From Pristionchus mayeri (taxonomy: Eukaryota > Nematoda > Chromadorea > Rhabditida > Neodiplogasteridae): DNA of 64,000 nt. Location: assembly GCA_036245805.1 (NCBI GenBank), contig BTRK01000002.1:7622689-7686688 (forward strand), read 5' to 3'. A program made the translations under genes and the position numbers. Under the pieces are notes generated by a model that did no database searches, was not told the DNA's origin, and saw only the letters and a list, made by a program, of their open reading frames with translations. This document shows positions 13,182 through 24,761 of the stretch, one piece after another (within the stretch, counting starts at the first letter, position 1; every line of letters begins with the position of its first letter).

Positions 13182-14535
13182 CTACTGATCAATTTTTCTC
13201 ATCTTCGAACTCGTCCGTCCATCACCTTCGTTCTTCTCAACAATAATTCGAAACAGCGTATCTCCCGATGGTAGGACTTCTTCACAACTGGTCGCATATA
13301 CTACTCCAGTATTGTTGAGCTTACTCTTTAGTTGGTCACAATCAGTCCTAACTTGGGTATCTAACACTTGAAGAAATAGAGGGTGAATTTGTCAGGCAAA
13401 AAAATGAATTTGTCCTTGCATCTGCATTTGCATATGCATCTGATTCCTATATGCCAGTAGGCGCTGTTGACAAGGTTCCATCCACTCCAATTTATGATAC
13501 CAGGTCAATTCGATGAAAGAGTTTCTTGAAGCTATACTAAGAATAATAGGGAAATAAATGTCGGCACCTGAAGTGCAAATGTTTTGAGATAAGAGTTCAT
13601 AATTCGGGTCATCGTCTCTTTAGTTTACGCATCTCGACCGGTGGAACGGCGAGAGAGTGTGTAGAATGAAGAGACTGTGTGGTTTAATTTCTCGAACTCT
13701 ATTTGAGATAAATGTGGTCTAGAGCATACCGAATACTGGAAAAGTATCGTATGCAATAAGTCGCTTCACATTAGCAGCATCGGAAATATGAGATCTGGAA
13801 TGAGACGAAAAAAACAGAAATCGTTATGCTTTCGAAATTTAACTTAGAAACGAGGAATCATACAAAATGGATACTAACGCTGTGTTGCAGAAATTGAGAT
13901 GGCCTCTAAGTGACAATCTTTCGACAGAGATGCCCTTAAGCGCATTCGTAAGAGCATTGAAATCTGCATCGTTGGTCATGGTATCATTGTGTTCTCCATT
14001 ATTGTCGATGTTAGTTATGCGACCAATGATCTCAAGTTGGTTAATGTGCGAACATCGAGCAACATAGTGATATATTGCATTGCGTAAACGTTCTTGAGCA
14101 TTCGAAGACCCACGATTAAAGGAGAAAATCTGAATATCATGCTAATCTGCAGTGCAAAAAAGCCACTCACATGTTCGTTTACCATATATATATTTGATTC
14201 TGCCTTGAATCCCTATTAGTTAAACCGAAATATTTTCGGAACCTTTCAGGAATTCGAATACTCCACGTTGATCGACCTTCTGATTCGATTTTAAAACCGA
14301 AATAATCAATGGCAGGAAGATGAATTCGATTATTAAACAGCTCTTGATCGAGAGAATTCCAAGTAAGAGAAATCTGAAAGAATGCAAACAAAAATTCGAA
14401 AAGTAATAAGCTTACCAGTCTCATGACATCCACATCTTCAATCCCCACTCTAATGATCAAGCGGATAACATCCGAGTTGAGAGTGAGTAGATTGAGCTCT
14501 TCCATCAGCATTTTATGGAGGAAAAATGACGACAT
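13182..14535 (-). pseudogene. Family member 1, disabled F-box-like paralogue
   Basis: Four exons of the local multigene family are recognisable. Exon 1 (about 14,418-14,535) reads MSSFFLHKML then LLTLNSDVIRLIIRVGIEDV. Exon 2 carries the WNSLDQELFNNRIHLPAIDY and RIPERFRKYFG motifs. Exon 3 holds HINQLEIIG and ERLSLRG. The last exon ends in LPSGDTLFRIIVEKNEG. Two breaks are visible: a two-base expansion in an ATATATAT run at the end of exon 2 (near 14,190) shifts the frame before the expected MVNEH, and a TGA interrupts the last exon near 13,393 within a duplicated ACAAATTCA stretch. A hairpin element lies in the last intron. Intact relatives are about 325-343 residues. I infer loss of function. 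Confidence 0.75.
13612..13701. repeat. Hairpin family copy inside an intron
   Basis: GTCTCTTTAGTTTACGCATC then CTCGACCGGTGGAAC form the left arm and loop; GGCGAGAGAGTGTGTAG and AATGAAGAGACTGTG form the right, ending TTTCTCGAACTCTA. It lies between the last two exons of the broken paralogue at 13.2-14.5 kb. Confidence 0.75.
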
Positions 14536-14611
14536 GATGTGGCAGAGTGTAAGATGTGCAGGTGTTCGAAAAATTCACACACAATTAATAATGCGAATGA
14601 TTTTCTATAGA

Positions 14612-14626
14612 AAATGCGGCTGTCAT
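14612..14626 (-). promoter_or_regulatory. Shared upstream motif, member 1
   Basis: On the coding strand this reads ATGACAGCCGCATTT, about 77 bp upstream of the start at 14,535. It matches the consensus GTGACACCCGCATTT found before the other family members, with two changes. A regulatory role is inferred from conservation alone. Confidence 0.55.
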
Positions 14627-15203
14627 GTGTTACACGATCCTGAGTGTGTGGCTTCGTTGTGAGAGTTAAACGTTAATTGAATATTACTAGCATGAATTAA
14701 ACTATAGTTTTTGAGCGTCCCACACGGTACCGCCTGCAGTACAAGTCAATTTTGCTAGTTTCGTTTACTTCGGTAGACGAGTGATCCCATTTCTTTCCTT
14801 CATACCTTTCTTCAAGCAACCCTCTACTCTTTCAAATCAGCAAATAGCCGTTTTACGTTACCACAACGGAATAAATGAACTTTTTAAAGGAAATAAAATC
14901 AATAAATGTTATGTACAGATTGACATAGAAACTGAGCAGGATCAAAGCATTTTAAAGGCAAAATCACAAAGCAACTAATCCTAGTTGCCTTATTTTCCCT
15001 TATTTGAACTCGTCGGCTCGTCATGTTCGTTCTTCTCAACAATAATTCGAAACAGTACATCTCCCGATGGGAGGATATCTTCAAAACTGGTCGCGTTGAC
15101 TATTGCAGCTTTATTGAATTTCTCCTTCAGTTGGTCTGACTCCGTTCTCACATCGGCATCTAGTTCTTGAAGCAATACAGGATGAATGTGTCCAGGAGGT
15201 ATA

Positions 15204-16287
15204 CAGGGTGCGAGAAAAGTATGGTGACAAGTCTTTTACGTAATATCTCGCGAAGTAATGATAGCATAGATTCCTGCTTTCGCCATTGTATGCCTGCATA
15301 CAGTACCTCCAATAATTTTATCACAGTTCCCCATCTATCGATTTTGTCTTTCAGAGCTTTTCGATTTTCAAGTTCGAAAAAATGGGCCCTTGGCCCGCAG
15401 CTCATTTTTCTCTTTAATTAATAATAAAAAATCTTCGGATAATAATTCCCTTACTTGCTCAACTGTAGTATGGAGAGCAACCAGTCCCCTTTAAAGTATA
15501 CTTGTTTCAGCGGAAATACGATATCAGGAAACGGAGAAATATGAAAATAACTGCATCACACTTTGATACGGAATTATCTTTTCGAAAAATCGCATTTTTG
15601 AATTTCTTTGTCAGCATCCATATATTGAGATATAAACTTGTATGTTATACGCAAGGACCGAATTATGAATTTTAATAGCGTCAAACTGAATGAAAACATG
15701 TTTTAAATAACTGAACCACACATGTAAAAATATGGCTGAAAACGACACTTGGGACAGATTCGACAAAGGTACAGAAGTAGATTCGCTTTCCCAATTTGAA
15801 CTGAAAGCATATTTGCACTACTGAATGGACGTGTACCATAATACATATGTTTATATTTTTCTATCATTCTTATTTGATGGACGCGACATCTTTATTCGAG
15901 AAAATTTTTTCGAGGGCCGTTCGTCACAGCTTACTTTTAAATATTTTTTAGATGTACAACCAAATCACCAAATTAAATGGACACATATTTAGACTCGTGC
16001 ACAAGTGCCCTTCCTAATAAAAAAATAATGGAATGCGCCACCTATTACATTGTTGTAATGCGGCATTAAAGAATACGACTCATGCAGTGAGAGAAACATG
16101 ATCGTTTTTCTTCACTAAATTTTTAATAAATTAAACCTCGTAATCTAAAAGAAATATTTGTTTGATACTTGAGCGCTAAATAGGTAAATAGCTAAGGTAC
16201 ATGGTGCAAAAAATTGGGATAAATTAAAACACTGCGCACCAAGTGGGGCTTAATTGAAATATGTCACAATACTTTTCTCGCACCCTG
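15204..16287. mobile_element. TA-flanked DNA element, CAGGGTGCGAG family, copy A
   Basis: The terminal inverted repeats are CAGGGTGCGAGAAAAGTAT and its complement, flanked on both sides by TA. Two other copies lie at 18,357-19,420 (opposite orientation) and 37,009-38,093. The TA target and CAG-type ends suggest a Tc1/mariner-like mechanism, but no transposase is recognisable, so it is probably non-autonomous. It sits in the last exon of the broken paralogue at 14,990-18,010. One end encodes a reading frame of about 70 residues starting MSCGPRAHFFELENRKALKD on the minus strand, open in all three copies. Confidence 0.85.
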
Positions 16288-16344
16288 TATGCTGAGCCTG
16301 CTGGTACTCCTCCAGCGTGGTGCTGCTGTAGCTGTACGTAGATA

Positions 16345-16459
16345 TGCATTGGAGTTCGAGATACCACGGTCTCTTCATTTTACACACTCTCTCATCGCAC
16401 GACCGGTCAAGAGAGTGTGGATAATGAAGAGAGGGCGGCCCGAATTACGAAAAGTGCAT
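16345..16459. repeat. Hairpin family copy inserted in an exon
   Basis: The left arm holds GAGTTCGAGATACC, GTCTCTTCATTTTACACAC and TCTCTC; the loop is GCACGACCGGTC; the right arm holds AGAGAGTGTGGATAATGAAG. TGCAT occurs at both flanks, consistent with a 5-bp target-site duplication. The surrounding sequence is the Gln-rich part of the last exon of a family member, which continues on either side. This copy is the best evidence that the hairpins move. Confidence 0.75.
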
Positions 16460-16780
16460 CATATTCATTCCTTCCAGCCTCATCCTGCCGCTCCGGTTCC
16501 GCCCACTCTAGCTTGTGATACCAAGCTAATTCGATCAAAGGTTCTTTTGAAACTAGGCGAAGGATATCGGCGAAATATGAATCGGAATCTGAATGTAATA
16601 TTTTTTTCGAAAAATATATCAATGAGCATACTGAATGATGAAAAATTATCGTATATAATGATACGCTACACATTAGCAGATTCGAAAATGTGAGAACTGA
16701 AAATATTGTGTGCTAATCCACACTTTATCATATAACCTGGGGAAAGTTTAACAGCGTCGATAGAATTGCATACAAAAAGC

Positions 16781-17324
16781 GGGGGGGGGGGGGGGGTGAC
16801 AATTGCTAAAACGACACTTGCTCAACTCGTCGCCGTTCACTTGCAATTTGGCGAAGCGACTTGGGAGTTGTCTCATTGTAACCAGTATGCGCTCCCGTAC
16901 ATGTGCATACATTAGTCTTGCTACCAAGCGATCATGAGTTTTACACTTCACCAACGACCAGTTCATGGTCCAAAATTCAGATTTTGAGTATAAAATCATG
17001 TCTAGATAAACACTTAGTACCGTAGCCAATTGGTATTCTAGTGCCCGAGTAACTACTCTATACTAGTAATATGTGTATCGATTGGTTAGGGCATTTTGAG
17101 CTTATCTAGCCATGATTTTTTGCTAGAATTCTCAATTTTGGACCATGAACCCCTGGTCGTTGATGAAGTGTAAAACTCAAGTTCGCCTGGTAACAAGACT
17201 AATATATGTAAATGTATAGTAGCGCATAATGGTTACAATGAAATAACTCCCAACTCGATGCCCCAAATTGCATGCAAACGCCGACGAATTGAGCAATTGT
17301 CGTTTTAGCAATTGTCACCCCCCC
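16781..17324. repeat. Palindromic (foldback) element with G-run ends
   Basis: GGGGGGTGACAATTGCTAAA at the left is matched by TTTAGCAATTGTCACCCCCC at the right, and complementarity continues inward through GTTTTACACTTCA and GGTCCAAAATT. The arms are about 230 bp each. It occupies an intron of the broken paralogue. No coding capacity is seen. Confidence 0.75.
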
Positions 17325-18065
17325 AAAAAAGCTCACCCCAAGTTGCAGAAATCCTTAAGCTGTTTAAGTGACAATCTTTCGACGGTCAGGCCTTTTATAG
17401 CTTTCAAAATTGACTCGAACTCTTGACAGTTGGCGATGTTATCCTTGGACTGTCCATGGCAATTTTTGGGACTAAATATGTCCAGGTGTTTAATGAGCGA
17501 ACATCTAGCAAAACAACGAGAGAGTGTATTGCATAGATTTTGAACTTTTGAAGTGAGCATTTCAAGATTAAATGTGCGAACCTGCACAATTTATAATATG
17601 TAATTTCAAAATAAAAATCAGATGACGCAACTTACGTGTTCGTTTACCATATCTACCTGATTCTGAATTCTAAATTTCATTTAGTTATTCCGAAATATTT
17701 TCGAAATCTTTCAGGAACTTGAATGGTCCACGTTGATTGACCAAAAAAATCGATCTTCCAACAGAAATATTCGATAACTGGAAGATGTGCTCGATTGTTC
17801 AACTGCTCTTGCACTAGTGAATTCCACTTAGGAGAGATCTCAAACAATTCAATTTATAGCAGAACTTTTTTCTTTACCTTTTACTATTTTGGAACTTTAA
17901 GAGTAGTTGCTTACCAATTTGATGACATCAACATCTTCGATCCCCACTCTAATGATAGAGCGGATAACATCCGAATTTAGGGTTAATAGGTTAAGCAGCT
18001 CAGATGACATGCAATGCATTGAGGGAGAATGAGAAGATCGGAACTTTTAAATATGAGGTAATCTC

Positions 18066-18079
18066 GAAGCGGGTGGCAT
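18066..18079 (-). promoter_or_regulatory. Shared upstream motif, member 2
   Basis: The coding strand reads ATGCCACCCGCTTC, 56 bp upstream of the start at 18,010. It is a weaker match to GTGACACCCGCATTT. Neighbouring sequence (CTGAATCAGGG on the plus strand) is also similar to the region upstream of the member at 22.65 kb. Confidence 0.45.
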
Positions 18080-18356
18080 GAGTCACAAATGCCTGAATCA
18101 GGGATTTCCTTGTGAAAGTCACTTAGGTTTGGACTTACAATGGAATAATTTCAGTTTCTGGTTAAGCAAAATGCTTCAGCCGTCTAGTTTGCCGATCACT
18201 TTATTAGGTATATGAAAGCGTTTGCTTAAAAATCCGGTAAATTCGGAAAGATCTGGCACAGCGAAAAATGACGATTTTCTGAATACCTGCTTTTTGGGGT
18301 TCTAAAGGGTGCGGAGAACCATTTCGCCCAAGGAGTCCCCGTACGCTTCAGACATA

Positions 18357-19420
18357 CAGGGTGCGAGAAAAGTATTGTGACACAATTCAATTAAGCCCCA
18401 CTTGGTGCGCAGTGTTTTAATTTATCCCAATTTTTTGCACCATGTACATTAGCTATGTAGCTATTTAGCGCTCATGTATCAAACAAATATTTCTTTTAGA
18501 TTACGAGATTTAATTTATTAAAAATTTAGTGAAGAAAAACGATCATGTTTCTCTCACTGCATGAGTCGTATTCTTTAATGCCGCATTACAACAATGTAAT
18601 AGGTGGCGCATTCCATTATTTTTTCTTAAGAAGGGCAATGTGTCCATTTAATTTGGTGATTTGGTTGTACATCTAAAAAATATTTAAAAGTAAGCTGTGA
18701 CGAACGGCCCTCGAAAAAATTTTCTCGAATAAAGATGTCGCGTCCATCAAATAAGAATGATAGAAAAATATAAACATATGTATTATGGTACACGTCCATT
18801 CAGTAGTGCAAATATGCTTTCAGTTCAAATTGGGAAAGCGAATCTACTTCTGTACCTTTGTCGAATCTGTCCCAAGTGTCGTTTTCAACCATATTTTATC
18901 ATGTATGGTTCAGTAGTTTAAACCATGTTTTCATTCAGTTTGACGCTACTAAAATTCATAATTCGGTCCTTGCGTATAACATACAAGTTTATATCTCAAT
19001 ATATGGATGCTGAGAAAGAAATTCGAAAATGTGATTTTTCAAAAAGATAATTCCGTATCAAAGTGTGATGCAGTTATTTTCATATTTCTCCGTTTCCTGA
19101 TATCGTTTTTTCGCCTAAACAAGTATACTTTAAAGAGGAATGGTTGCTCTCCATACTCAAGTTGAGAAAGCGGGGGAATTATTATCCGAAGATTTTTTAT
19201 TAGTAATTAAAGAGAAAAATGAGCTGCGGGCCAAGGGCCCATTTTTTCGAACTTGAAAATCGAAAAGCTCTGAAAGACAAAATCGATAGATGGGGAACTA
19301 TGATAAAATTGTTGGAGGTACTGTTCGCAGGCATACAATGGCGAAAGCAGAAATCTATGCTATCATTACTTCGCGAGATATTACATAAAAGACTTGTCAC
19401 CATACTTTTCTCGCACCCTG
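18357..19420. mobile_element. CAGGGTGCGAG-end element, copy B
   Basis: Same ends and TA flanks as the copies at 15.2 and 37.0 kb, in opposite orientation. It is 1,064 bp. The small frame MSCGPRAHFF... lies on the plus strand at 19,219. Its right end abuts, after TATAT, another repeat beginning CACGGATATCACGAGTCAG. Confidence 0.85.
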
Positions 19421-19425
19421 TATAT

Positions 19426-19553
19426 CACGGATATCACGAGTCAGCGGATGAAAAATAAACCCCTTTGGAACATTTCTGAAAATGTTGTGCCCGATTTGGT
19501 TCCTATTATGATGTGAGAATACCATAGTGACGAGATTTCGAAAAATATGATCA
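19426..19553. repeat. Fragment of the CACGAGTCAG palindrome family
   Basis: About 125 bp almost identical to 20,070-20,195, starting CACGGATATCACGAGTCAG and running to CGAAAAATAT, then diverging. It is a truncated copy in direct orientation to the left arm of the complete palindrome that follows. The stretch 19,553-20,070 between them holds nothing I recognise. Confidence 0.7.
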
Positions 19554-20069
19554 TGGTTAAAAGTACACAGCTATTGAACCTTTTTCAGGCCGGCGAATTT
19601 GAAAATTTAAATGACCATAACTTTTTTCACAGATGAGCTAGTCTTTCACTTTCATCAGTGAAAATGCTTATCTCATCGAGATCTTTCAGAATTACTATGC
19701 ATTTACGGGGTTTGGATAAGCTGTTCAAAAGTTACAAAAACTGACCACCTGGCAGCAGCGCGACACTGGAAATGAGGGGTCAGAGATACGGCTTTCTAAG
19801 GTCGATTTTCGGACTCTACGTGAAAAGTTACCTCTAGGGAGATCTTAAAATCAGCACTTGATTTTTCGTTGTACGGCCTGTAGGTGATACTGCTCGGTTC
19901 TCTCAGATAGTCACTCATACGGTGCTTTTCCCGAACTCCTTCATTGTTTAATAAAAGTATGATTTTCTTTCACCAGTGTTGCGTTGCCAAGGAATGAAAC
20001 AGGAGGCATAATAGATGCCATTTTCTGAAAAATTTGCGAATTCGGGAAAAGCACTTACCGTATATTTAC

Positions 20070-21231
20070 CACGGATATCACGAGTCAGCGGATGAAAAAT
20101 AAACCCCTTGGGAACATTTCTGAAAATGTTGTGCCCGATTTGGTTCATATTATGATGTGAGAATACCATAGTGACGAGATTTCGAAAAATATAAGTCATT
20201 GGTCCTAGAACCGGGTTTTAGGAATTTTCCGGTTTCACTGCCGGCTAAGCCGTATTTCAGCTCTCCTTTGTGCTAGAAAGGTGGCACAGGTCTCAAAATG
20301 TTCGGAAAATTATTTCAAACAACTTTTACGTTGATAATTTTGTTCAGTGAAGAAAAATTAAAAAGTTATGATCGAACAACTGATTTTCAAACCATTCAAA
20401 AAATGTTTTCGATATCAAGCAGGAAACTTTCAGCGGATTTTCTTTGCATAATTCGAAAGAAGAAGTCAATATGTATCTTAGAAAAAAATTGCAAAAGATT
20501 TGAAGGGTATATATGTTTCGAAATTTTGGGTCAAAATGGGGCATCTCGTGTTCCATATTCTTACTCATATCGATATTCTTACTATATTCCATATTCTTAC
20601 TCATATCGGTGCCTACTTCAAATCACCCATTCAAATTGCCATCGCAGGATCGAGATTGCTAAGTTTCGGACGGTCAAACTTAGCAAGTTTCACTTCCGAA
20701 AAATGTGATTTTTCAGAGTAACTGAAAATCTGCGTTTTTCAGCTCTATCGTTCTTCACCATTCCTAAAATGACTCAAAACGTCAATTGTTCATTTCTGAA
20801 ACTATTTTAAGATTTAATATTGACACACATGTCTGTGATTTCACGAGATGCCCCATTTTGACCCAAAATTTCGAAACATATATACCCTTCAAATCTTTTG
20901 CAATTTTTTTCTAAGATACATATTGACTTCTTCTTTCGAATTATGCAAAGAAAATCCGCTGAAAGTGTCCTGCGTGATATCGAAAACATTTTTTGAATGG
21001 TTTGAAAATCAGTTGTTCGATCATAACTTTTTAATTTTTCTTCACTGAACAAAATTATCAACGTAAAAGGCAGTGAAACCGGAAAATTCCTAAAACCCGG
21101 TTCTAGGACCAATGACTTATATTTTTCGAAATCTCGTCACTATGGTATTCTCACATCATAATAAGAACTAAATCGGGCACAACATTTTCAGAAATGTTCC
21201 CGCCTACCTCCACTGACTCGTGATACCCGTG
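20070..21231. repeat. 1.16-kb palindromic element
   Basis: The left end CACGGATATCACGAGTCAG is matched by CTGACTCGTGATACCCGTG at the right, and arms of roughly 500 bp pair almost throughout (for example GGTTTTAGGAATTTTCCGG against CCGGAAAATTCCTAAAACC). The centre includes repeated TCATATCGATATTC units. It is related in ends and in the GGAATTTTCCGG block to the larger palindrome at 26.45-28.34 kb. No transposase is present. Confidence 0.8.
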
Positions 21232-21365
21232 ATATATTGCTCAGATTTAATCCGATAGAAAAGTGATCGAAAAATAATAAAAAAACAATTCAAAGACGAA
21301 CAATTGCAACAATACGAATACGAAATTATGTTGTTAATAAAATGTCAAAGGAACGAAAATATGGC

Positions 21366-22651
21366 TCAGTCTCTGTTCGGGTTATCGACTTTTTTCTTCT
21401 TCAAACTCGTCTGCCCATCAGCGTCTATATTCTCAACATTAATTTGAAACAGCGTTTCTCCTGATGGTAGTATATTTTCAGAACTGGTCGCATTGATTAC
21501 TTTTTAGTTGGTCACTCTCCCTTCTAACTTCGGCATCAAGCTCTCGAAGCACAGCAGGATGAATTTGTCATCGTCCGCCTGCGGGATGTTGCTGCATTAG
21601 CATATGCAAGTGACTCCTTGAGGCAAGGCCGTCCTTGCTATCCGGTTCCACCCACTCCACTCTGTGAACCATGCCAATTCGATCACATTTATACCAGAAA
21701 CTAGGCGAAGAAGTTTTCTGAAATATGGCCCAACCTCTGAATTTAAAAGTTAGTTTTAGAATTGTCATAAATAAATAAATAAATCGCTGAAAAATGGACG
21801 TATAAAATGATACTCTTCACACTAGCGTTGTCAACAAGTTCAATTATTAGAAATCTACAAGTGTGTGTATGCTTTTTCCTGTTATGGTGAGAAATTCGTC
21901 TGAATTGTTCGTTAGAATATACAGCTTTCTTAGGGGTTCTATGCAAAGGCATAATAAAAAACATAAAATAGATAATATCAAAATACATAATAAAACGCAC
22001 ATCGTGTCGGAGAACATTTCACGTGCTCTGGTGAGAGACAATTTGTTCACAATATTTTCACGAATCGCCTTCTTGAAAGCATCGAATTCTTCTTTGTATG
22101 ATCTGCAAGTACAAGGACCAATAATGTCGAGTTGGTTGATGGTCGAACTTCTCGCAAAATATATGGTATTGCGAATAAAATTTTGGTCATATGAAGAAAG
22201 CACTCCACGATTAAAGGTGCGAATCTAAAAAAAAGTTGAATTCTTCTGGAATAGCTAAATTATTGTCGTGTTCAAACCAAAACAGATAACACAACTCACA
22301 TATTCGTTCACCAAATAAATCGGACTTTTTCTTGAATCCCAATTCACAAGGCCGAAATATTTTCGGAATCTTGCAGGAATTCGAATACTCCACGTTGATC
22401 GACCCTGCGAGTCCATTTTCCATCCGAAATAATCGATAGCGGGAAGACGAATTCGAGAGTTCAACAGCTCCTGAACAAGAGAATTCCACGTAGGCGAAAT
22501 CTGAAAGCATGCAAATGTAACCAAAACAATAGGGGAATTGTAGAGAACTTACCAATCTAATTTGATCCACATCTTCAATGCCCACTCTAATTATCGATCG
22601 GATAACATCCGAATTTAGAGAGAATAGAGTAAGATCTTCAGATGACCACAT
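21366..22651 (-). pseudogene. Family member 3, broken last exon
   Basis: Exon 1 (22,554-22,651) reads MWSSEDLTLFSLNSDVIRSI. Exon 2 (about 22,303-22,500) is clean, with WNSLVQELLNSRIRLPAIDY and RFRKYFGLVNWDSRKSPIYL. Exon 3 (near 21,995-22,210) contains TINQLDIIGPCTCRSYKEEF. The last exon is damaged: a TGA precedes QIHPAVLRELDAEVRRESDQ, and about 20 bp are missing after LKS, so the end (ILPSGETLFQINVENID, then Lys-rich) is in another frame. The 5' exons alone could encode a truncated protein. I treat it as a recent pseudogene. Confidence 0.7.
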
Positions 22652-22727
22652 GGAACAGTTCGAAGCGTTGAGTGAAGAGTGCGTAAGATCGGATCAATTT
22701 TTAAATGCGATACCCCAAGCATATGGC

Positions 22728-22742
22728 AAATGCGGGTGCCAC
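22728..22742 (-). promoter_or_regulatory. Shared upstream motif, member 3
   Basis: The coding strand reads GTGGCACCCGCATTT, 77 bp upstream of the start at 22,651, one change from the consensus GTGACACCCGCATTT. Confidence 0.65.
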
Positions 22743-23077
22743 GATCCACAGATGCCTGTATCAGGGTTTTCAATCAATGGCTATTTGACTTAAATAAGAA
22801 TAATTTCAGTTTCTGGTTAATGTTGCAACATTTGTTGATTGAACAGTCTAGTTTCCCGATCAATTTATTTCGAATATTTGCAAATTCATTAGCTCAGGAG
22901 GCATATATTTTCTGGTCAGATTAAATTATCAAATCATTGAAAAATAATGAAAAAATTCTACCAATAACAATTGAAATAACACAAATAAGAAATTATAATG
23001 TTAATATAGGCAAATTATGTAGTAAGAACGAGTATTATGAACCATTGGGAGGAGCACAGCGTACTCAGAATCGTGTT

Positions 23078-24290
23078 CTACTTTTCGACTTTTCTATTTT
23101 TTGAACTCGTGGGTCCATCATCTTCTTTCTTCTCAACGATAATTCGAAACAGCACATCCCCGGATGGAAGAATTTGTTCAAAACTGGTTGCATTTACAAC
23201 TCCAGTATTGTTGAATTTGGACTTTAGTTGGTCACAATCAATTCTAACTTGTGCATCTAACCGCTGAAGAAGAACGGGATGAATCTGTCCTGGATGAAGC
23301 GGTTGTGCGGCTTGAATGGGCCCTTGCTGTTGGGTATGCAAGTGGTTCATTAAATCCAGCATATGCTGCTGATCCGGCTCCGCCCACTCCAGTTTGTGGT
23401 ACCACGCCAATTCGACAATTGATATTCTTGAAACTAGTCCAATCAAATCGTCGAAATGAAATTCAGCACCTGAAGGACAATGTGTTCGATATCAAGATGA
23501 ATGAGCATACCTGATGATGATAACTTATCATAAAAAATAATTCGCTTAACAGTTGCTCCCTCGTAAAATCGAGATCTACAAGTTTTGAATGCTAGAACAC
23601 ATTTTCACAAGTCGAAAACAGTGCTAAGTGTTTGTTTCCAATGAGCTTTTTTACGCAAATGATACTTACGCTGCGTTGATAAAATAAGGAAGCCCGCGGA
23701 GTGACAATCTTCTGATAGTTACGCCTTTAATCGCATTGATCAGAGCATTGAATGGTACTTTATTGGCTTTGTCAGTCATAGGACCAATGATCTCAAGTTG
23801 GTTAATGTGTGAGCATCTTGAAAAATAGTGAGATATAGTACTGCATAGACGCTTGTGATATTTTGAGGATCCGCGATTAAAGGTGAAAACCTGTAAGATT
23901 GTAACGTATGAAACAAAAAAAATAAAGCAACTCACATGTTCGTTGACCATAAATATAGGATTGCTCCTTGAATCCCATTTATAAGTCCCGAAATATCTTC
24001 GAAATCTTTTAGGGATTTGCATACTCCATGTTGATCGACCTGATGAGTCTATTTTCCATCCGAAATAATCAATGACTGGAAGATGAGTTCGATTATTCAT
24101 ATGCTCTTGAACCATATAATTCCACTTAGTGGAAATCTGAAAGTGGGCAGTTTAAAACACACAAACACATCGGAAAATATGAAGAACTTACCAATCTCAT
24201 TTGATCCACATCTTCAATACCCACTCTAATAATCGAGCGAACAACATCTGAATTTAGAGTGAGTAGACTGAGCACTTTTGATGACGACAT
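23078..24290 (-). CDS. Family member 4, intact F-box-like protein
   Basis: I read five exons whose phases all agree: 24,192-24,290, 23,936-24,136, 23,670-23,890, 23,511-23,575 and 23,078-23,469, giving about 325 residues. Exon 1 (residues 1-33) with the start of exon 2 resembles an F-box: LNSDVVRSIIRVGIEDVD, then RL, then WNYMVQE. Residues 34-100 hold HLPVIDYFGWKID and RFRRYFGTYKWDS. Exon 3 holds HINQLEIIGPM and IRRLSLRGLP. The last exon has VELAWYHKLEWAEPD, a Gln/His-rich linker, and a C-terminal block LPSGDVLFRIIVEKKEDDG followed by a Lys/Arg-rich tail that could be a nuclear signal. A role as an SCF ubiquitin-ligase adaptor would follow from a true F-box but is unproven. The upstream motif is 83 bp from the start. 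Confidence 0.75.
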
Positions 24291-24372
24291 GAAATAGTTC
24301 GAAGCGTTGAAGGGAGAGTGAGGAATATCGGGATAACTTTCAAATGCCCTTCCTGAATGTGCCACAATGTCC

Positions 24373-24386
24373 AAAGCGGGTGTCAC
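24373..24386 (-). promoter_or_regulatory. Shared upstream motif, member 4
   Basis: The coding strand reads GTGACACCCGCTTT, 83 bp before the start codon of an intact family member. A second block, TCAACGCTTCGAACT, lies directly before the ATG and is also present before member 3. Confidence 0.65.
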
Positions 24387-24761
24387 GATTCACAGATGTC
24401 AGGGATTTCATTGCCAAATCCACTGAGTATTGGACTTAATATATAATTATTCGGTGCTTCTGCACAATCCCAGACAGCTCCATAATTTAAACTGATCTTT
24501 TGCATTATAATTCCCTAGTAAGATATGAATATTCATCCTACACTAGATCAAACAGCTGTTAAGATTCACAGGGAACTACCATATTATGAATTTTCATACA
24601 TTTGCAATGACTATACTGACGTTTCTCCGGGAATGTGCAGATGCACCAATTATTCCAGTTTCTGGTAAAATGTGCGGTAAAAACATCTGTTGATTGCGTC
24701 GTCGAGTTTTCCCATGAATTTATATCGTGCATTTGAAAATACAGGTTACTTCATGAGCAGT

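Larger units (their letters stand above)
14990..18010 (-). pseudogene. Family member 2, disabled by insertions
   Basis: Exon 1 (start 18,010) reads MSSELLNLLTLNSDVIRSII. Exon 2 has WNSLVQEQLNNRAHLPVIEY and VPERFRKYFGITK, then a TGA where Trp is expected, with further frame loss. Exon 3 (17,335-17,587) keeps RCFARCSLIKHLD and VERLSLKQL. The last exon is split twice: a hairpin element at about 16,345-16,459, and a 1.08-kb transposon at 15,204-16,287. Its tail, HIHPVLLQELDADVRTESDQ to IIVEKNEHDE, is still readable at 14,990-15,200. The intron before it carries another palindrome (16,781-17,324). The gene is dead, but it is useful because it shows the hairpin and the transposon as insertions into former coding sequence. 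Confidence 0.75.

Noticed and set aside
22250..22260. Member 3 as an intact gene
   Set aside because: Its first three exons are clean, but the last exon has both a stop and a deletion, so an intact product is not supported.
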